The notes under the pieces were generated by a model. The model made no database searches and was not told the origin of the DNA. It was given only the letters and a program-made list of their open reading frames with translations. Made by a program: the position numbers and the translations under genes. A stretch of 44,509 nucleotides of DNA from Planctomycetota bacterium (GTDB taxonomy: Bacteria > Planctomycetota > Planctomycetia > Pirellulales > Pirellulaceae). This document shows positions 7,735 to 17,451 of the stretch, piece after piece (the first letter of the stretch is position 1; the number at the start of each line of letters is the position of its first letter). The DNA lies in the NCBI GenBank assembly GCA_029259935.1, contig JAJDEH010000258.1:1-44509 (forward strand), read 5' to 3'.

Positions 7735-10700
7735 CTACTTTCCGCCCTCGACCGCCGCGGTTTGATCGGCCGGCTTGGGCGGTTCGAATATGACGACCAA
7801 TTGCGCATTGGCGCGCCAGATGCGTAGCACGCTGTCTTGGCCGCCGGCCACCACCGTGTTGCCGTCCGCGGCGACGTCGACGGAATACATAAAGTCGGTT
7901 CCGCCACTGAACGTGGGGCCGCCGCCGCCGTTGTCCGAGTTGCGGGTGTAGACGTTCTTGTCACCCGACGAGGCCACGATGTTGACGATGTTGGTGCCGT
8001 TCGCAGAAACAACGAACTGAATCGCCGTCATTTCCTTCTGAAAACCGGTGATCGTCCGCTTCTGGTCGCCCGTGCGGAAGTCCCAGACTTTGATCACCTT
8101 GTCGGCACCGCTGCTGGCCAGCACGCGGCCATCGGCCCGCCAACTGACACCCAGCACGTGATGCGTATGGCCTTCGAACGACTTGTTCGTGCCATCCGCC
8201 AAAGTGAAGACCTTGACGAATCGATCGGCGGCACAGGTTGCCAGATATTTGGCGTCCGGTGAATACTCCATCGCGAAGATCGTGTCGCTGTGCGGCTCCT
8301 TGATCTCTTGAACCAGCTTGCCGTCTTCGACATTGAAGATCTTGAGCTGGCCGCTACGCGAAGGCTCGCCACCGCCAGTGGCCAGGTGTTTGCCGTCGGG
8401 ACTGAAGGCGAGCGAAGTCACGCGGTCAGAAAAGTCCGCCGTGTCCATCGAGCCAATGGTGCGCGCCAACGACCAGTCAGGGTTGGTATTCCACAGCACG
8501 GCCGAATTGTTTTGAGCAGTTGAGAGCAGATCACCGCTGGGCAGAAATGCAAGGCCGTGAATCGCAGCGCCCTGGCCCGTGAAAACGTCGATCGGCGCTC
8601 CCGTTTCACTGTCCCAAGTATGGACCAGCGAATCGTCGCCGGCAGTCGCCACGGTTCCACCATCGGCCGAGAAAGCGATCGCGGCCAGTGGCTTCAGGGC
8701 TTCGGTGTCGGCCTTTTTCGCCGCTTCCAACGACTGGGTCTTCTGCGTATGCTCGGCTTCAGCAGCTTTGATTGCCGCTTCGACGGGCGGAATGGCGGCG
8801 GTCGCCTTCTTAACCGATTCACCGGCCCGCGTGACGCTGCGCTTCGAGGCGTTGAGTGCCCGTTCCGCCGCGGTTCGCTCGTCGATCGCCTTCTGCGCCG
8901 GAGCGACCGCCTTCTTGGCGGCGGCGTCGGCCGCCTTTTGTTTAGCCGTAGCGGCGGTGAAGGCCTTGTCGGCAGCCGTCTTGGCCGTGTCGGAAGCTTT
9001 CTTCTTGGTGCCGGCATCCAGAGCTACTTTGTCGCCGGCCACTTTCGCCTCGTCGGCCTTTTTCTTGTTGGCCTCGGCGTCCGTGACGACCTTTTGGGCT
9101 GCCGTCACGGCAGCGGCCTTGTCCGCGTTGCCCGCGTCGGCGGCCGCAGCGGCTTGAGCTGCCTTCAGCTTGGCCTGTGCCTGTTGCAGTGCGGTTGCTG
9201 CATCGGTCGCCGCCTTGGCTGCCACCTTCGCGGCTGCCTGGGCTTTGGTCAGCGCGTCGGTGTCGGCCTTTTGCGTTGCTTCGGCTGCCTTCTTCGCTGC
9301 TTCGGCCTTGGGTAGCTCGGCATTGGCCGTGACGAGTGCTTTGTCGGCGGCTTCCTTGTCGGCGATTGGCTTCTTCGCGGCCTCGACCTTTTTCTTATGT
9401 TCCTCTTCCGCCTTCTTTACGGCCTCTGCGGACTTCTTGGCGTTGTCTTCTTCGGCCTTCTTACGTTTGTTGGCTTCGTCCAGGTCTTTCTTCGTGTCGT
9501 CGACCTTTCGCTTCGCGAGCGCCACGGTTCGCGTCCAGTCGCCGACGTTTAATTGCGAGCGGAAGTCGCCCTTCAATTCAGCGATCTGCTTGCCATTCGC
9601 GCCGTCCCATAGCTTGGCCGTGTTGTTGTTGCTGACCGAGGCGAAACGCTTCGCGTCGCCGCGAACCGCCACTCCCAACACAGGGCCGCCGTGATTCATG
9701 GAGCGGATGGCCTTGCCGTTGTCCGTGTTCCAATGACGGACGGTGTTGTCCATCGCACCGGACAGGATCTGCGTGTCGTTGACGGTCGCCAACGAAGTAA
9801 CCGGTTTCGAATGGCCGGCCAGGACGAGGCCCTCGGTAGCGGGCATGTCCGGGACTAGCGTCCACAAGCGAATCTGATTGTCCGAGCCGCCCGTGGCGAT
9901 TTGCGTGCCGCCCTTGAACAAAGTCAAAGCGCTAATTTCGTGCGCCGTGTCGATGCGGAGGGCTTCGCTGCCGTCGGCCAGCTTCCAAATGCGGACCGAT
10001 TTGTCCTTCGAACCGGAAACCAACTGAGCGCCGTCGGCGGAAAACTGCAACGCATTGACGGATGCCGTGTGTCCTTGCAATGTCTTGGCAACCTTGTTGG
10101 TGGACAGATCGAACAGCTTGATCTTGCCGCCCTCTTCGCCAATCGCTGCCCACTTGCCGTCGGCGGAAACCGCCAACGATCGCGGCGGACTTTCCAGTCC
10201 GGCAAGTTGAGCCCGTTGCACGTTCTCGGGACGCTGCCACAGCTTGACGGTTTTGTATCCGCTGGAGGCCAGCGTGCGATTGTTGGGACTGAACTTGAGC
10301 GCTTGAACCAAATCGAGATGGGCGATGCCCGGTTTCTCGTAGATGCCCGACTTCAACAGGGCCGGATCGGTCAAACGGGCGACTTCGCGTTTGCTCGGTA
10401 CGTGGTAAATGAAAATCTGGTTGGCTCGGCCCGCCGCCGCGTAATGCCCATCGGGTGAGACGGCGACCGCGTAAATTGGATTGACGCCCGGCGGCAGTTT
10501 CTCGAAGACAACCTTTTGGCCCGCTCCACTCACTTCGCCTTTCGCCCCTTGGTCGATCCACAGCTTGATCAGGCCCAGTTCTTCCGGCGTCAGATTCTTC
10601 GCGCCGACATCGTTGTCGGCGGGCGGCATGACCGGCTCCATTTGATGGGCCGAGATCTTGAGCAACAGGCTTTCGGCACCTTTCCCCGCGATGGCGGCGG

Positions 10701-10986
10701 GACCTTCACTGCCGCCTTTCAGAATCGCGGCGGGAGATTCCAGCACTAAATCGCTTTCCGCGTCGGTGGCGTTGTGGCAAGCCAAACAATTGCGACGCAA
10801 AATTGGATTCAAAATATCTTTTTCGAAATCGACCGGAGCGTCTCTTTTGACTTCGGCGATTTGAATCGGCTTCAGGTCGTCGGCCGAAGCCGCTTGCGGC
10901 CCCAACGTCAACGCGGCGAGGGACGCCAACAGGAGAGTCGAAACGAACGCCACAAAAGCCGCCTTACTTTTGGTTTGCTGTGTCAT
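7735..10986 (-). CDS. exported cytochrome c (PSCyt1)-WD40 protein with Ala/Lys coiled coil
   Basis: A 1,083-residue exported protein of a planctomycete type. A signal peptide (MTQQTKSKAAFVAFVSTLLL, cleavage near AASA) is followed by a PSCyt1-like heme domain with CLACH at 67-71. A first WD40 array spans about 170-460 (repeated S-x-D-G-x-x-x-A and VRIWKL/IRLWTL units). Then comes a ~290-residue segment (about 490-780) made almost only of Ala, Lys, Asp, Thr and Glu in heptad-like runs such as KKAEEDNAKK and TDALTKAQAAAK. A second WD40 array (about 790-1065) ends the protein. ATG at 10986 is preferred to the upstream TTG because it starts the signal peptide. It is the last gene of the minus-strand run and is followed by the bidirectional terminator. 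PSCyt1-WD40 proteins are thought to be exported heme proteins; substrate and partner are unknown. Confidence 0.88.
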   Translation of the reverse strand: MTQQTKSKAAFVAFVSTLLLASLAALTLGPQAASADDLKPIQIAEVKRDAPVDFEKDILNPILRRNCLACHNATDAESDLVLESPAAILKGGSEGPAAIAGKGAESLLLKISAHQMEPVMPPADNDVGAKNLTPEELGLIKLWIDQGAKGEVSGAGQKVVFEKLPPGVNPIYAVAVSPDGHYAAAGRANQIFIYHVPSKREVARLTDPALLKSGIYEKPGIAHLDLVQALKFSPNNRTLASSGYKTVKLWQRPENVQRAQLAGLESPPRSLAVSADGKWAAIGEEGGKIKLFDLSTNKVAKTLQGHTASVNALQFSADGAQLVSGSKDKSVRIWKLADGSEALRIDTAHEISALTLFKGGTQIATGGSDNQIRLWTLVPDMPATEGLVLAGHSKPVTSLATVNDTQILSGAMDNTVRHWNTDNGKAIRSMNHGGPVLGVAVRGDAKRFASVSNNNTAKLWDGANGKQIAELKGDFRSQLNVGDWTRTVALAKRKVDDTKKDLDEANKRKKAEEDNAKKSAEAVKKAEEEHKKKVEAAKKPIADKEAADKALVTANAELPKAEAAKKAAEATQKADTDALTKAQAAAKVAAKAATDAATALQQAQAKLKAAQAAAAADAGNADKAAAVTAAQKVVTDAEANKKKADEAKVAGDKVALDAGTKKKASDTAKTAADKAFTAATAKQKAADAAAKKAVAPAQKAIDERTAAERALNASKRSVTRAGESVKKATAAIPPVEAAIKAAEAEHTQKTQSLEAAKKADTEALKPLAAIAFSADGGTVATAGDDSLVHTWDSETGAPIDVFTGQGAAIHGLAFLPSGDLLSTAQNNSAVLWNTNPDWSLARTIGSMDTADFSDRVTSLAFSPDGKHLATGGGEPSRSGQLKIFNVEDGKLVQEIKEPHSDTIFAMEYSPDAKYLATCAADRFVKVFTLADGTNKSFEGHTHHVLGVSWRADGRVLASSGADKVIKVWDFRTGDQKRTITGFQKEMTAIQFVVSANGTNIVNIVASSGDKNVYTRNSDNGGGGPTFSGGTDFMYSVDVAADGNTVVAGGQDSVLRIWRANAQLVVIFEPPKPADQTAAVEGGK

Positions 10987-11048
10987 CGTGTTTATCTCGC
11001 TAATCGATTTACTAGACAAAGTGGGAAAGGACTTGCCAGGCAGGAGGG

Positions 11049-14000
11049 TTATTGTTTGACTTCTTCGATTTTGAACGCCAGCGGCTGGGTGATATCAATA
11101 TTATTCACGCCGTTGAAGTTAACGCGCCCGCGGATGATCGCCGAATGATCGCCGACTGCGGCGTTTTTCGCGGCGGTCAGGACCAACTTTCCGGTCGTCT
11201 GATCCTTGGGAATCGTAAGCTTCGCCGCCGTCAGGCCGCTGATCTTGCCTTCAAACAGAATCTGCACTTGATCGGCAAACCCGTATTTGCGGGCGACGGT
11301 CACGGGGACTTCAATTTTTTCGCCCTGCTTCAGTGGAGTCGCCGCGCCAAACGTCACCTCGATTGGCGTTTCGACGATGCGAACTTTGATCGGCGATGAA
11401 TAGAGCGAGACGGTGCGGTCGGCTACCTTGTTCGCGTTACGAACGGCGGTCAGCGCCCCGTCGGCGGTCTTCTTTATTGCCTGCACGGCCTTGAGCTTTG
11501 CATCCATGTCGGTGAAAGCCTTTTCAGCGTCGGTTTTGGCTTGGGTCGCCGCCTTGCCCTTTTCGGTCGACTGCTTCAGCGCAGCATCGGCGGCGGTCAC
11601 CTTTTCAACAGCCGCCTTCTGCTTGGCGTCGGCGTCGGTCTTGGCCTTCTGTGTATTCACAACGGCTTGCTTCAGACCGGCGTTTTCCGGATCCTTGGTT
11701 GCTGCCGCTTGCGCTTTGGTCAAGGCGTCGGTCGCGGTTTTGGCTACCGCCGTGGCCGCTTTGGCCCCGTTGTCGGCCGTGGTCTTGGCCAGCGTCGCGG
11801 CTTTCAACGCGGCGTCTGCTTTTTGCGATTCTTGCGTCTTTTTTGTCTTGAGCGTATTCGCCGCGGTCTGTTTCTTTTGAATCTCCTTGACCAATGCGTC
11901 GAGCCGCTTTTGCTCGGCCTCGGCGACTTTGACGGCGTCTTGGTTGCGTCCATACTTGAACTTCACATCGCTCTTCAGGCAAAACGTGTAAACTCCCGTG
12001 GGCGCTTTGACGTTCTTGATGTGGATTAGCAGCTTGCCTTCGGCGTCGGCGGCTTTGATGGCGAGATTGGGCGGCTTGACGTCGTTCGTCGCTTCTAGCG
12101 GAACCAAGGTCACATCGGCCTTGAAATCGCCACGGCGGGCAACCTTGATCGGCACTTCCAGCTTGCCGCCGCGCGAGGTCTCCCAGATTTTGTTTTCGCT
12201 GGTAACTTGAGCGACTTCCGTCTCTTTATCCATCACGGCCAGCATCAGTTGCTGGGTCGCACGGAATTTGGGCGGATCTTGCTGGCGATTGGTAACATTC
12301 CAAACCGAACTGCCGCTCCACGCCGTTTGCGCTACCTCCTTGCCGGCAATTTGAGCCTTGCCAACAACTCGAATCGGACCCGACCAGGCGGCGGCATTTT
12401 CGGCGGCCGAGATGACCAGCGTCGTGGTGGTTTGCGGCCCCTTTAATGTAGCTCCATGGGAAGTCACGCCCGCGGGCAAGCCTTCCACCGTGATGGCGAG
12501 CTCGCCATCGAACCCGTCCCGGCGTTCAGTCCGCACGTTCAACAACGCATTGCCACCCTTGCGCAGAACCGAGGAAATGAGCAAAACCTGATTGGCGGGG
12601 ACAGGGCTGTTGGACACCGGCATGGCAATCAAACGAAAGGAGGGCTGCTCCTTGCGAATTCGCAAGCGGTACAAGCGGCGAGCATCCGCGCCCGACGAGT
12701 TGAATTGGTCCTTGACGCCGACGCGATACGTGGCGTCTTGCGCGACCGCGAAGCGATAGGACGGGTCGTCCGTCGAGGTATCAAAATCCTGTCCCAAACG
12801 CGTGTTGCGATCGCCCGGATCGTCGATGTTGGCGATGTCGGCAACTTGCTCCTCGCCCTTGTCATTCTTAGTAACTCGTTGGATCGTGAAATAAGGATCC
12901 GTGCCCAGGCCCATGCGATGCGAAATCACATCGACCCAATAGATGTCGCCCTTTTTCGCTTCGAACTGAATCCAGTCGACGTCGCGGGCGGGATAAAACT
13001 GGCCGGCCACTTCGCAGGGAATGGTAACCTTGGTCGCTTTGTCGGGTGAGTTGTTGGGCTCAGCCTCAACAATCACGGCGTCCGTGGCATATCCCAAGGT
13101 GACCGTATTGGCACTGCCTTGCGGCGTCTTCAGTTGATATTCAAAGGCATCAATCGTCGTCGTATGCAATGCCACGGGCGTTCCGCTGCCGCGTTTGTTT
13201 CGGCTGGCCGGGTCGCCTAGCAGGTTGATTTGCACGACCAGCTTTTCCAGGTTCGTGTTGCCCACCGCCATGGTCATGTCGGCCTGGCCGCCCGGAAGGT
13301 TGCGGCCGTAGATCGTGTACTGCGATTGGCCCGGCTTGCCCGCGGGCGGGAAAACGAAATCGACAAACGGCGCGGAATGAACCGACAGGCGGTAAAAGTA
13401 CTCGCCACTACCTCGATACAGGTAATCGTAGACGCCAATGACATACGTACCGGCCGCGGGCGCGGAGAAGTCGATCAAAGGATCGGTGCCAATGGTGTCG
13501 CGGTTACGCGTCAGTTCCTTGCCGTTGGCATCGTAAAGGATCAGCGTGGCATCCATCCGCGAATCAAGCCGCTGAGCGAAGCACTCGACCAAGATCCGCT
13601 GATTCTGCGTCAGATTGACCTTGAAGTAGTCGCGCGCATTCGCGTTCATCTTGGCGTTGACGGTGACGGGAATGGTCAGTTCGCGAGGACTGGCGATTTG
13701 GCTGTTCGTGTTGTCGTCGGCCAGTTCATCAAATTGGCCGACCGCGAACAATCGTGGATTGGAAACCCCGAAGCGCCCTGCCGCGCGAACTTCATAAATC
13801 CCGGCGGGCACGCTGGCGTCGATCTTCAGTTTGAACTGGTTGGCCACCGGAGCGGCCGGTTTCAAATCGGTCGCCGCGCTCGTTTTCTGCGTGGCGGTGA
13901 CACCCGCGTGCGAGAAGATCAAACGATTCACCTCGTCCAGTTCGGTGCCGGTGATGGTCACATCAATCTCGCTACCGATTTTTCCTCCAGCAGGCGAAAT

Positions 14001-14093
14001 AGTATTCAGCCTGGTGGTGGGCAGTTGGCCGTGGGCAACCAAGGGGGCGAGAGCAACTGCGAAGGCGATAAAGGCGGTTGACCATCGACTCAT
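11049..14093 (-). CDS. exported IPT/PPC-domain protein with Ala/Lys coiled coil
   Basis: A 1,014-residue exported protein. A signal peptide (MSRWSTAFIAFAVALAPLVA, HG) precedes an IPT/Ig-like domain (TISPAGGKIGSEIDVTITGT), a pre-peptidase C-terminal (PPC) type domain near 125-230 (ARDYFKVNLTQNQRILVECF), further beta-sandwich domains, and a second PPC-like unit starting at VEAEPNNSPDKA. Around residues 700-890 lies an Ala/Lys/Thr/Asp coiled coil containing TDALTKAQAAA, almost identical in style to that of the next gene. The C-terminus returns to Ig-like repeats. AAGGA eight bases before the ATG supports the start; an upstream TTG frame to 14129 is unlikely. The next gene begins 62 bp downstream. 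It probably acts outside the cytoplasm with its neighbours; function unknown. Confidence 0.85.
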   Translation of the reverse strand: MSRWSTAFIAFAVALAPLVAHGQLPTTRLNTISPAGGKIGSEIDVTITGTELDEVNRLIFSHAGVTATQKTSAATDLKPAAPVANQFKLKIDASVPAGIYEVRAAGRFGVSNPRLFAVGQFDELADDNTNSQIASPRELTIPVTVNAKMNANARDYFKVNLTQNQRILVECFAQRLDSRMDATLILYDANGKELTRNRDTIGTDPLIDFSAPAAGTYVIGVYDYLYRGSGEYFYRLSVHSAPFVDFVFPPAGKPGQSQYTIYGRNLPGGQADMTMAVGNTNLEKLVVQINLLGDPASRNKRGSGTPVALHTTTIDAFEYQLKTPQGSANTVTLGYATDAVIVEAEPNNSPDKATKVTIPCEVAGQFYPARDVDWIQFEAKKGDIYWVDVISHRMGLGTDPYFTIQRVTKNDKGEEQVADIANIDDPGDRNTRLGQDFDTSTDDPSYRFAVAQDATYRVGVKDQFNSSGADARRLYRLRIRKEQPSFRLIAMPVSNSPVPANQVLLISSVLRKGGNALLNVRTERRDGFDGELAITVEGLPAGVTSHGATLKGPQTTTTLVISAAENAAAWSGPIRVVGKAQIAGKEVAQTAWSGSSVWNVTNRQQDPPKFRATQQLMLAVMDKETEVAQVTSENKIWETSRGGKLEVPIKVARRGDFKADVTLVPLEATNDVKPPNLAIKAADAEGKLLIHIKNVKAPTGVYTFCLKSDVKFKYGRNQDAVKVAEAEQKRLDALVKEIQKKQTAANTLKTKKTQESQKADAALKAATLAKTTADNGAKAATAVAKTATDALTKAQAAATKDPENAGLKQAVVNTQKAKTDADAKQKAAVEKVTAADAALKQSTEKGKAATQAKTDAEKAFTDMDAKLKAVQAIKKTADGALTAVRNANKVADRTVSLYSSPIKVRIVETPIEVTFGAATPLKQGEKIEVPVTVARKYGFADQVQILFEGKISGLTAAKLTIPKDQTTGKLVLTAAKNAAVGDHSAIIRGRVNFNGVNNIDITQPLAFKIEEVKQ

Positions 14094-14378
14094 CGTTTCA
14101 TTCCTTTCAGGTATGGGACAAACCGGCACGAGACAGCCCGCCGCGCCAGGTGCAGCGATCGGGTCGGATCACTGTTCCTTTTTGATGCGAAGGGCCTAAC
14201 TCGCTTGCCTAGCACTTCCTCGTACTCGGCGACGGTTCATTTATCTATGGGTGGGAGTCAGCCGGACTTATGTCGACCGGCTTGAACTATTGTAATTAGC
14301 AGGAATGGCCGCAGGAAGGATTTGTTGGAACGTGTAATGATCCAACCATTCACACTCCATTTGATTTTTAGGCTTTTC

Positions 14379-14430
14379 AAAAAGTGCAGCCACTGGCCAG
14401 GCCAGTGAAGGCTCCACAAGCCAGTGGCAC
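14379..14430 (-). terminator. probable terminator or attenuator after the DUF1549/DUF1553 gene
   Basis: Read on the minus strand, GCCACTGGC pairs with GCCAGTGGC (9 bp, extended past a bulge by GTG/CAC) and five T residues follow (14379-14383 on the plus strand are A). An overlapping perfect palindrome, CACTGGCC-T-GGCCAGTG, offers an alternative fold. It lies about 140 bp after the stop of the DUF1549/DUF1553 gene and 285 bp before the next start. The rest of 14094-14570 shows no gene; a 63-codon minus frame there has no family resemblance. Confidence 0.55.
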
Positions 14431-14570
14431 ACGAAACCTAAAGACCAAAAACAAAGCACTAGGTTACGTATTGGGTGAATGTCGTTGTATTTGAGTTAAG
14501 TCTTAGCGACCAACGGGAGCGGGTCATTAAGTCCGAGCGATAGCTCGAATTGGCCTGAGGCCCTGCCTCA

Positions 14571-17069
14571 TTAGTGATTGAACAAAAACTCTTTCGTGTT
14601 GATCAAAGCCCACACAATATCTTCGTAGGCCACTTTCGAGTTGTCCTTGTGTTTTTCGATATGAGCCAGGGCGATGCCCAATTCTTCGGCGATCGGCTCA
14701 CGAGCAAAAGCGAGCAGATAGAGTTCGCGAATCTTGGCTTGGTGTTCACGAACCTTATCGCCGGCGAACTTCGACGCCCGGCCGCTGCCTGACGTCAGCT
14801 TGCCCTGAATTTCACTGGAATTCAGCAAATGCAGGCTCTGGGCCAGGTTGGCTTCGCCCGATCGTTCGCACTCGCAAGCACTACTCGATTCGGGACGGCC
14901 AAACACGGTGAGGAAGTACGAATTAAAAGCGTTGTCGGGCAACTGAACCGCTCGCGTACCCGAGGGGACGCCGCTGAAGTTACTCTGCGTTCCCGTCACC
15001 TGATCGATCGAATCAAGCAGCACTTCGGCATTCAGCCGCTGCGGATAGTAACGCGAGAAATTCTGCTTGTCGTCTTGATTCCATTCGTTTGGATTCGCCG
15101 ACAATTGATAAGTGTTGGAGTTCGTAATCGACCGCACCAAGTGCTTCAGGTCGAACTTGTGCTCCACGAAATCCTTGGCCAACGCTTCCAACAATTCCGG
15201 GTTGCTGGCCGGATTGGTGACGCGCATGTCGTCTTCCGGGTCGACCAGGCCGCGGCCGAAGAAGTGCTTCCAATAACGGTTGACGAGCGCTTTGGCGAAG
15301 AACGGATTGTTGGGATTCCCCATCCAATCGGCCAACGAAATGCGGGCATCGTCGTCCTGAGTAATGGCGAAGGGCTCGGGTTCACCCAGGCCGGTGGCCA
15401 ACACATTTTTCTTGGTCTTGGGATTGTTCGCCTGAGCCACGGTGCGGCGAGCGTAGATTCGTTCTTGGCTCGGCAGATAGCCTTTCTTGCGGGCTACCTG
15501 GGAAAAGAACGCCGAAAAGCCGTAGTAATCCCGCTGGCTCCATTTTTCAAACGGATGATGGTGGCAGCGAGCACACTGAATCCGGAGACCGAGGAACAGT
15601 TGCGCCGTGTCTTCCAACTGGGCACTCTGATCTTTCACCTCTTTATACCAAGCGACCGGCGGATTTTTGCCCATCTCGCCCGAAGCCGTCAGAATCTCGC
15701 GGACGAAAAGATCGTACGGCTTATTCTGATGCAAGCTTTCGCGGATCCAATCATAGAAGGCATAGGTCGCCCACTTGTCGTATTCCTGACGCCGCTTGTT
15801 GCGAAGAATCGCGTTCCATTTGTTGGCAAAATAGTCGGCATAGTCGGTGCTGGCCAACAGGCCGTCAATCCACAACGCCCGCTTTTGCGGGTTGGGATCG
15901 GTTAAAAATTTCTCGACCTCCTCAATCGACGGCAGCCGGCCGGCGATATCAATGGTGACCCGTCGCATAAAGGTCATGTCATCGCTGATTTCGGACGGGG
16001 GCAAACCCAAGTCGACCAGCTTCTTGAAGACCTGCTCGTCAATGAAGTTCTTCTTTTCGGGCAGCGTGTCGACCTTCAGCCCCAGCGGGATCGTCGCGCG
16101 GAACACGTCGACCTGGCCTTGATAACGGGCCATGATGGCCACGCTGCCGGTGAGCTGTCCCGTGGTGATTTGTCCCGTCACGCTGGCTTCGGCCATTTCC
16201 GAGTCATTCGACTCGAACTGCGTCATGCGGGTAACGTCTTCGGTCGAGCCGTCGGAATAATGGGCCACGGCGATAACCTGCTGAATCGCATCGCGCTCCA
16301 TCAATCGCTCGCGCGGCAAGATTTCCAGCCGCACGACTTTCGGATCCTCTTCGCTACCGTAAGGCAGGCCTTGCGCGATCCAACGTCGCAGCAGCCGATA
16401 GGCGGGTGAATCTTCCGCGATACGGTGGCCGCCGCCGTGAGGCGACTTGGCGCTAGACTTCAACAGCAGCAGCGATCGATCCGGGGCCGGCGGGAACACG
16501 CGTCGCCCGCGGCCTTCCTTGACGAGGTATTCGTAATCTTCCGTCGGTTCAAACCCCAGCAGCGACAGAGCAAAACCGTTCTGTCCGCCCGACTTGCCAT
16601 GGCAACCGCCGCCATTGCATCCGTACTTGGTGAAAATGGGTGTGATTTGATTGGCAAAGTTGATCGGCAAATCTTGCAGGATATTGGTGACGGCGACCTG
16701 CACTTGTGTGTCGGGGCCCGCTTGATGCCGGGCGTGGACCGTGGCGGTGCCTTCTTTGATCGGAGTGACATGACCCGTGCTATCGACATTGGCCACGTCG
16801 GCCGGTGTCACTTCGTAGGTCACGTCCCGAGTCAGATCGCGAGTTTGGCCGGTGGAATAAGTGCCGGTGACAACCAACTGCTGACTGGCATCCCGACCCG
16901 CAATTCGTACGCTGCCATCGGCGACCCGACCCGTTTCGATCTGGATCGATTGCAGGGTTCCTGGATCGCCCAGGCCTGGAGCGACGGGCTTTTTGGCATC
17001 GGCCGCGGACAGAACCGTGGCGGGCACCAAGAGAGCGATTAAGCAGAGAAGGTGAGTGGGAGTACGCAT
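14571..17069 (-). CDS. DUF1549/DUF1553 (PSCyt2/PSD1) exported protein with Ig-like domains
   Basis: An 832-residue exported planctomycete protein. After a signal peptide (MRTPTHLLCLIALLVPATVL, cleaved near SAADA) come a BIG2-like Ig domain (about 38-130), a cytochrome-like segment with CNGGGCH at 151-157, a second Ig-like stretch (about 245-335), DUF1549 (about 340-545) with a canonical heme motif CARCH at 499-503, and DUF1553 (about 580-830) with RYWKHFFGRGLV and a C-terminal region containing LHLLNSSEIQ. The family is one of the planctomycete-specific sets described with PSCyt1 domains; heme binding is inferred from the CxxCH motif and no reaction is established. It is the first gene of a three-gene minus-strand run. 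ATG at 17069 starts the signal peptide. Confidence 0.92.
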   Translation of the reverse strand: MRTPTHLLCLIALLVPATVLSAADAKKPVAPGLGDPGTLQSIQIETGRVADGSVRIAGRDASQQLVVTGTYSTGQTRDLTRDVTYEVTPADVANVDSTGHVTPIKEGTATVHARHQAGPDTQVQVAVTNILQDLPINFANQITPIFTKYGCNGGGCHGKSGGQNGFALSLLGFEPTEDYEYLVKEGRGRRVFPPAPDRSLLLLKSSAKSPHGGGHRIAEDSPAYRLLRRWIAQGLPYGSEEDPKVVRLEILPRERLMERDAIQQVIAVAHYSDGSTEDVTRMTQFESNDSEMAEASVTGQITTGQLTGSVAIMARYQGQVDVFRATIPLGLKVDTLPEKKNFIDEQVFKKLVDLGLPPSEISDDMTFMRRVTIDIAGRLPSIEEVEKFLTDPNPQKRALWIDGLLASTDYADYFANKWNAILRNKRRQEYDKWATYAFYDWIRESLHQNKPYDLFVREILTASGEMGKNPPVAWYKEVKDQSAQLEDTAQLFLGLRIQCARCHHHPFEKWSQRDYYGFSAFFSQVARKKGYLPSQERIYARRTVAQANNPKTKKNVLATGLGEPEPFAITQDDDARISLADWMGNPNNPFFAKALVNRYWKHFFGRGLVDPEDDMRVTNPASNPELLEALAKDFVEHKFDLKHLVRSITNSNTYQLSANPNEWNQDDKQNFSRYYPQRLNAEVLLDSIDQVTGTQSNFSGVPSGTRAVQLPDNAFNSYFLTVFGRPESSSACECERSGEANLAQSLHLLNSSEIQGKLTSGSGRASKFAGDKVREHQAKIRELYLLAFAREPIAEELGIALAHIEKHKDNSKVAYEDIVWALINTKEFLFNH

Positions 17070-17170
17070 TTGGCTATCCCTTGTCCTTGTGGGTTAGGAA
17101 AAATGGTAGGCGGGCTACGTCGCGGTGGAGTCCGTAGGCGGCGTAAGTTCGTGCGAACCCTCAGATTATC

Positions 17171-17214
17171 GCAATCTCGCTATCAGATTGCAAGGAATCT
17201 TCAACATATGTTGA
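17171..17214. promoter_or_regulatory. two palindromes in a divergent intergenic region
   Basis: Between the divergent starts at 17069 (minus) and 17452 (plus) are a 7-bp inverted repeat, gcaatct/agattgc (17171-17191), and a perfect 14-bp palindrome, tcaacatatgttga (17201-17214). The local sequence is AT-richer than its surroundings. A dimeric repressor or activator site is a reasonable guess, but no family-specific operator is recognised. Nothing else stands out in 17070-17451. Confidence 0.45.
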
Positions 17215-17451
17215 TGTGTTTTTCAATTTTTCTTTAGTCGGGACAGGCGGGGAAAGACAGACGGGTAAAGACGACGGTAAAGACAATGCGGCGGGCAACG
17301 TCAAATCACCCGGATTTATTGCCGGTCCCCACACCGCCCGAACAATTGGCTTCTCCGGGGTGGTTTCCTCGCGTGAGCTAGACTTTGACGACGGAATACC
17401 AGCCACATGAATGGAATCCGGGCCACTTGAAAAATGATCCGAGGTGCGAAT

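Noticed and set aside
8557..9315. 252-codon plus-strand frame, and 8579-9157 in another frame
   Set aside because: Both run antisense to the Ala/Lys coiled coil of the cytochrome-WD40 gene; their Leu/Arg/Gly- or Ala/Ser-rich content reflects the opposite strand's GCC/AAG codons.
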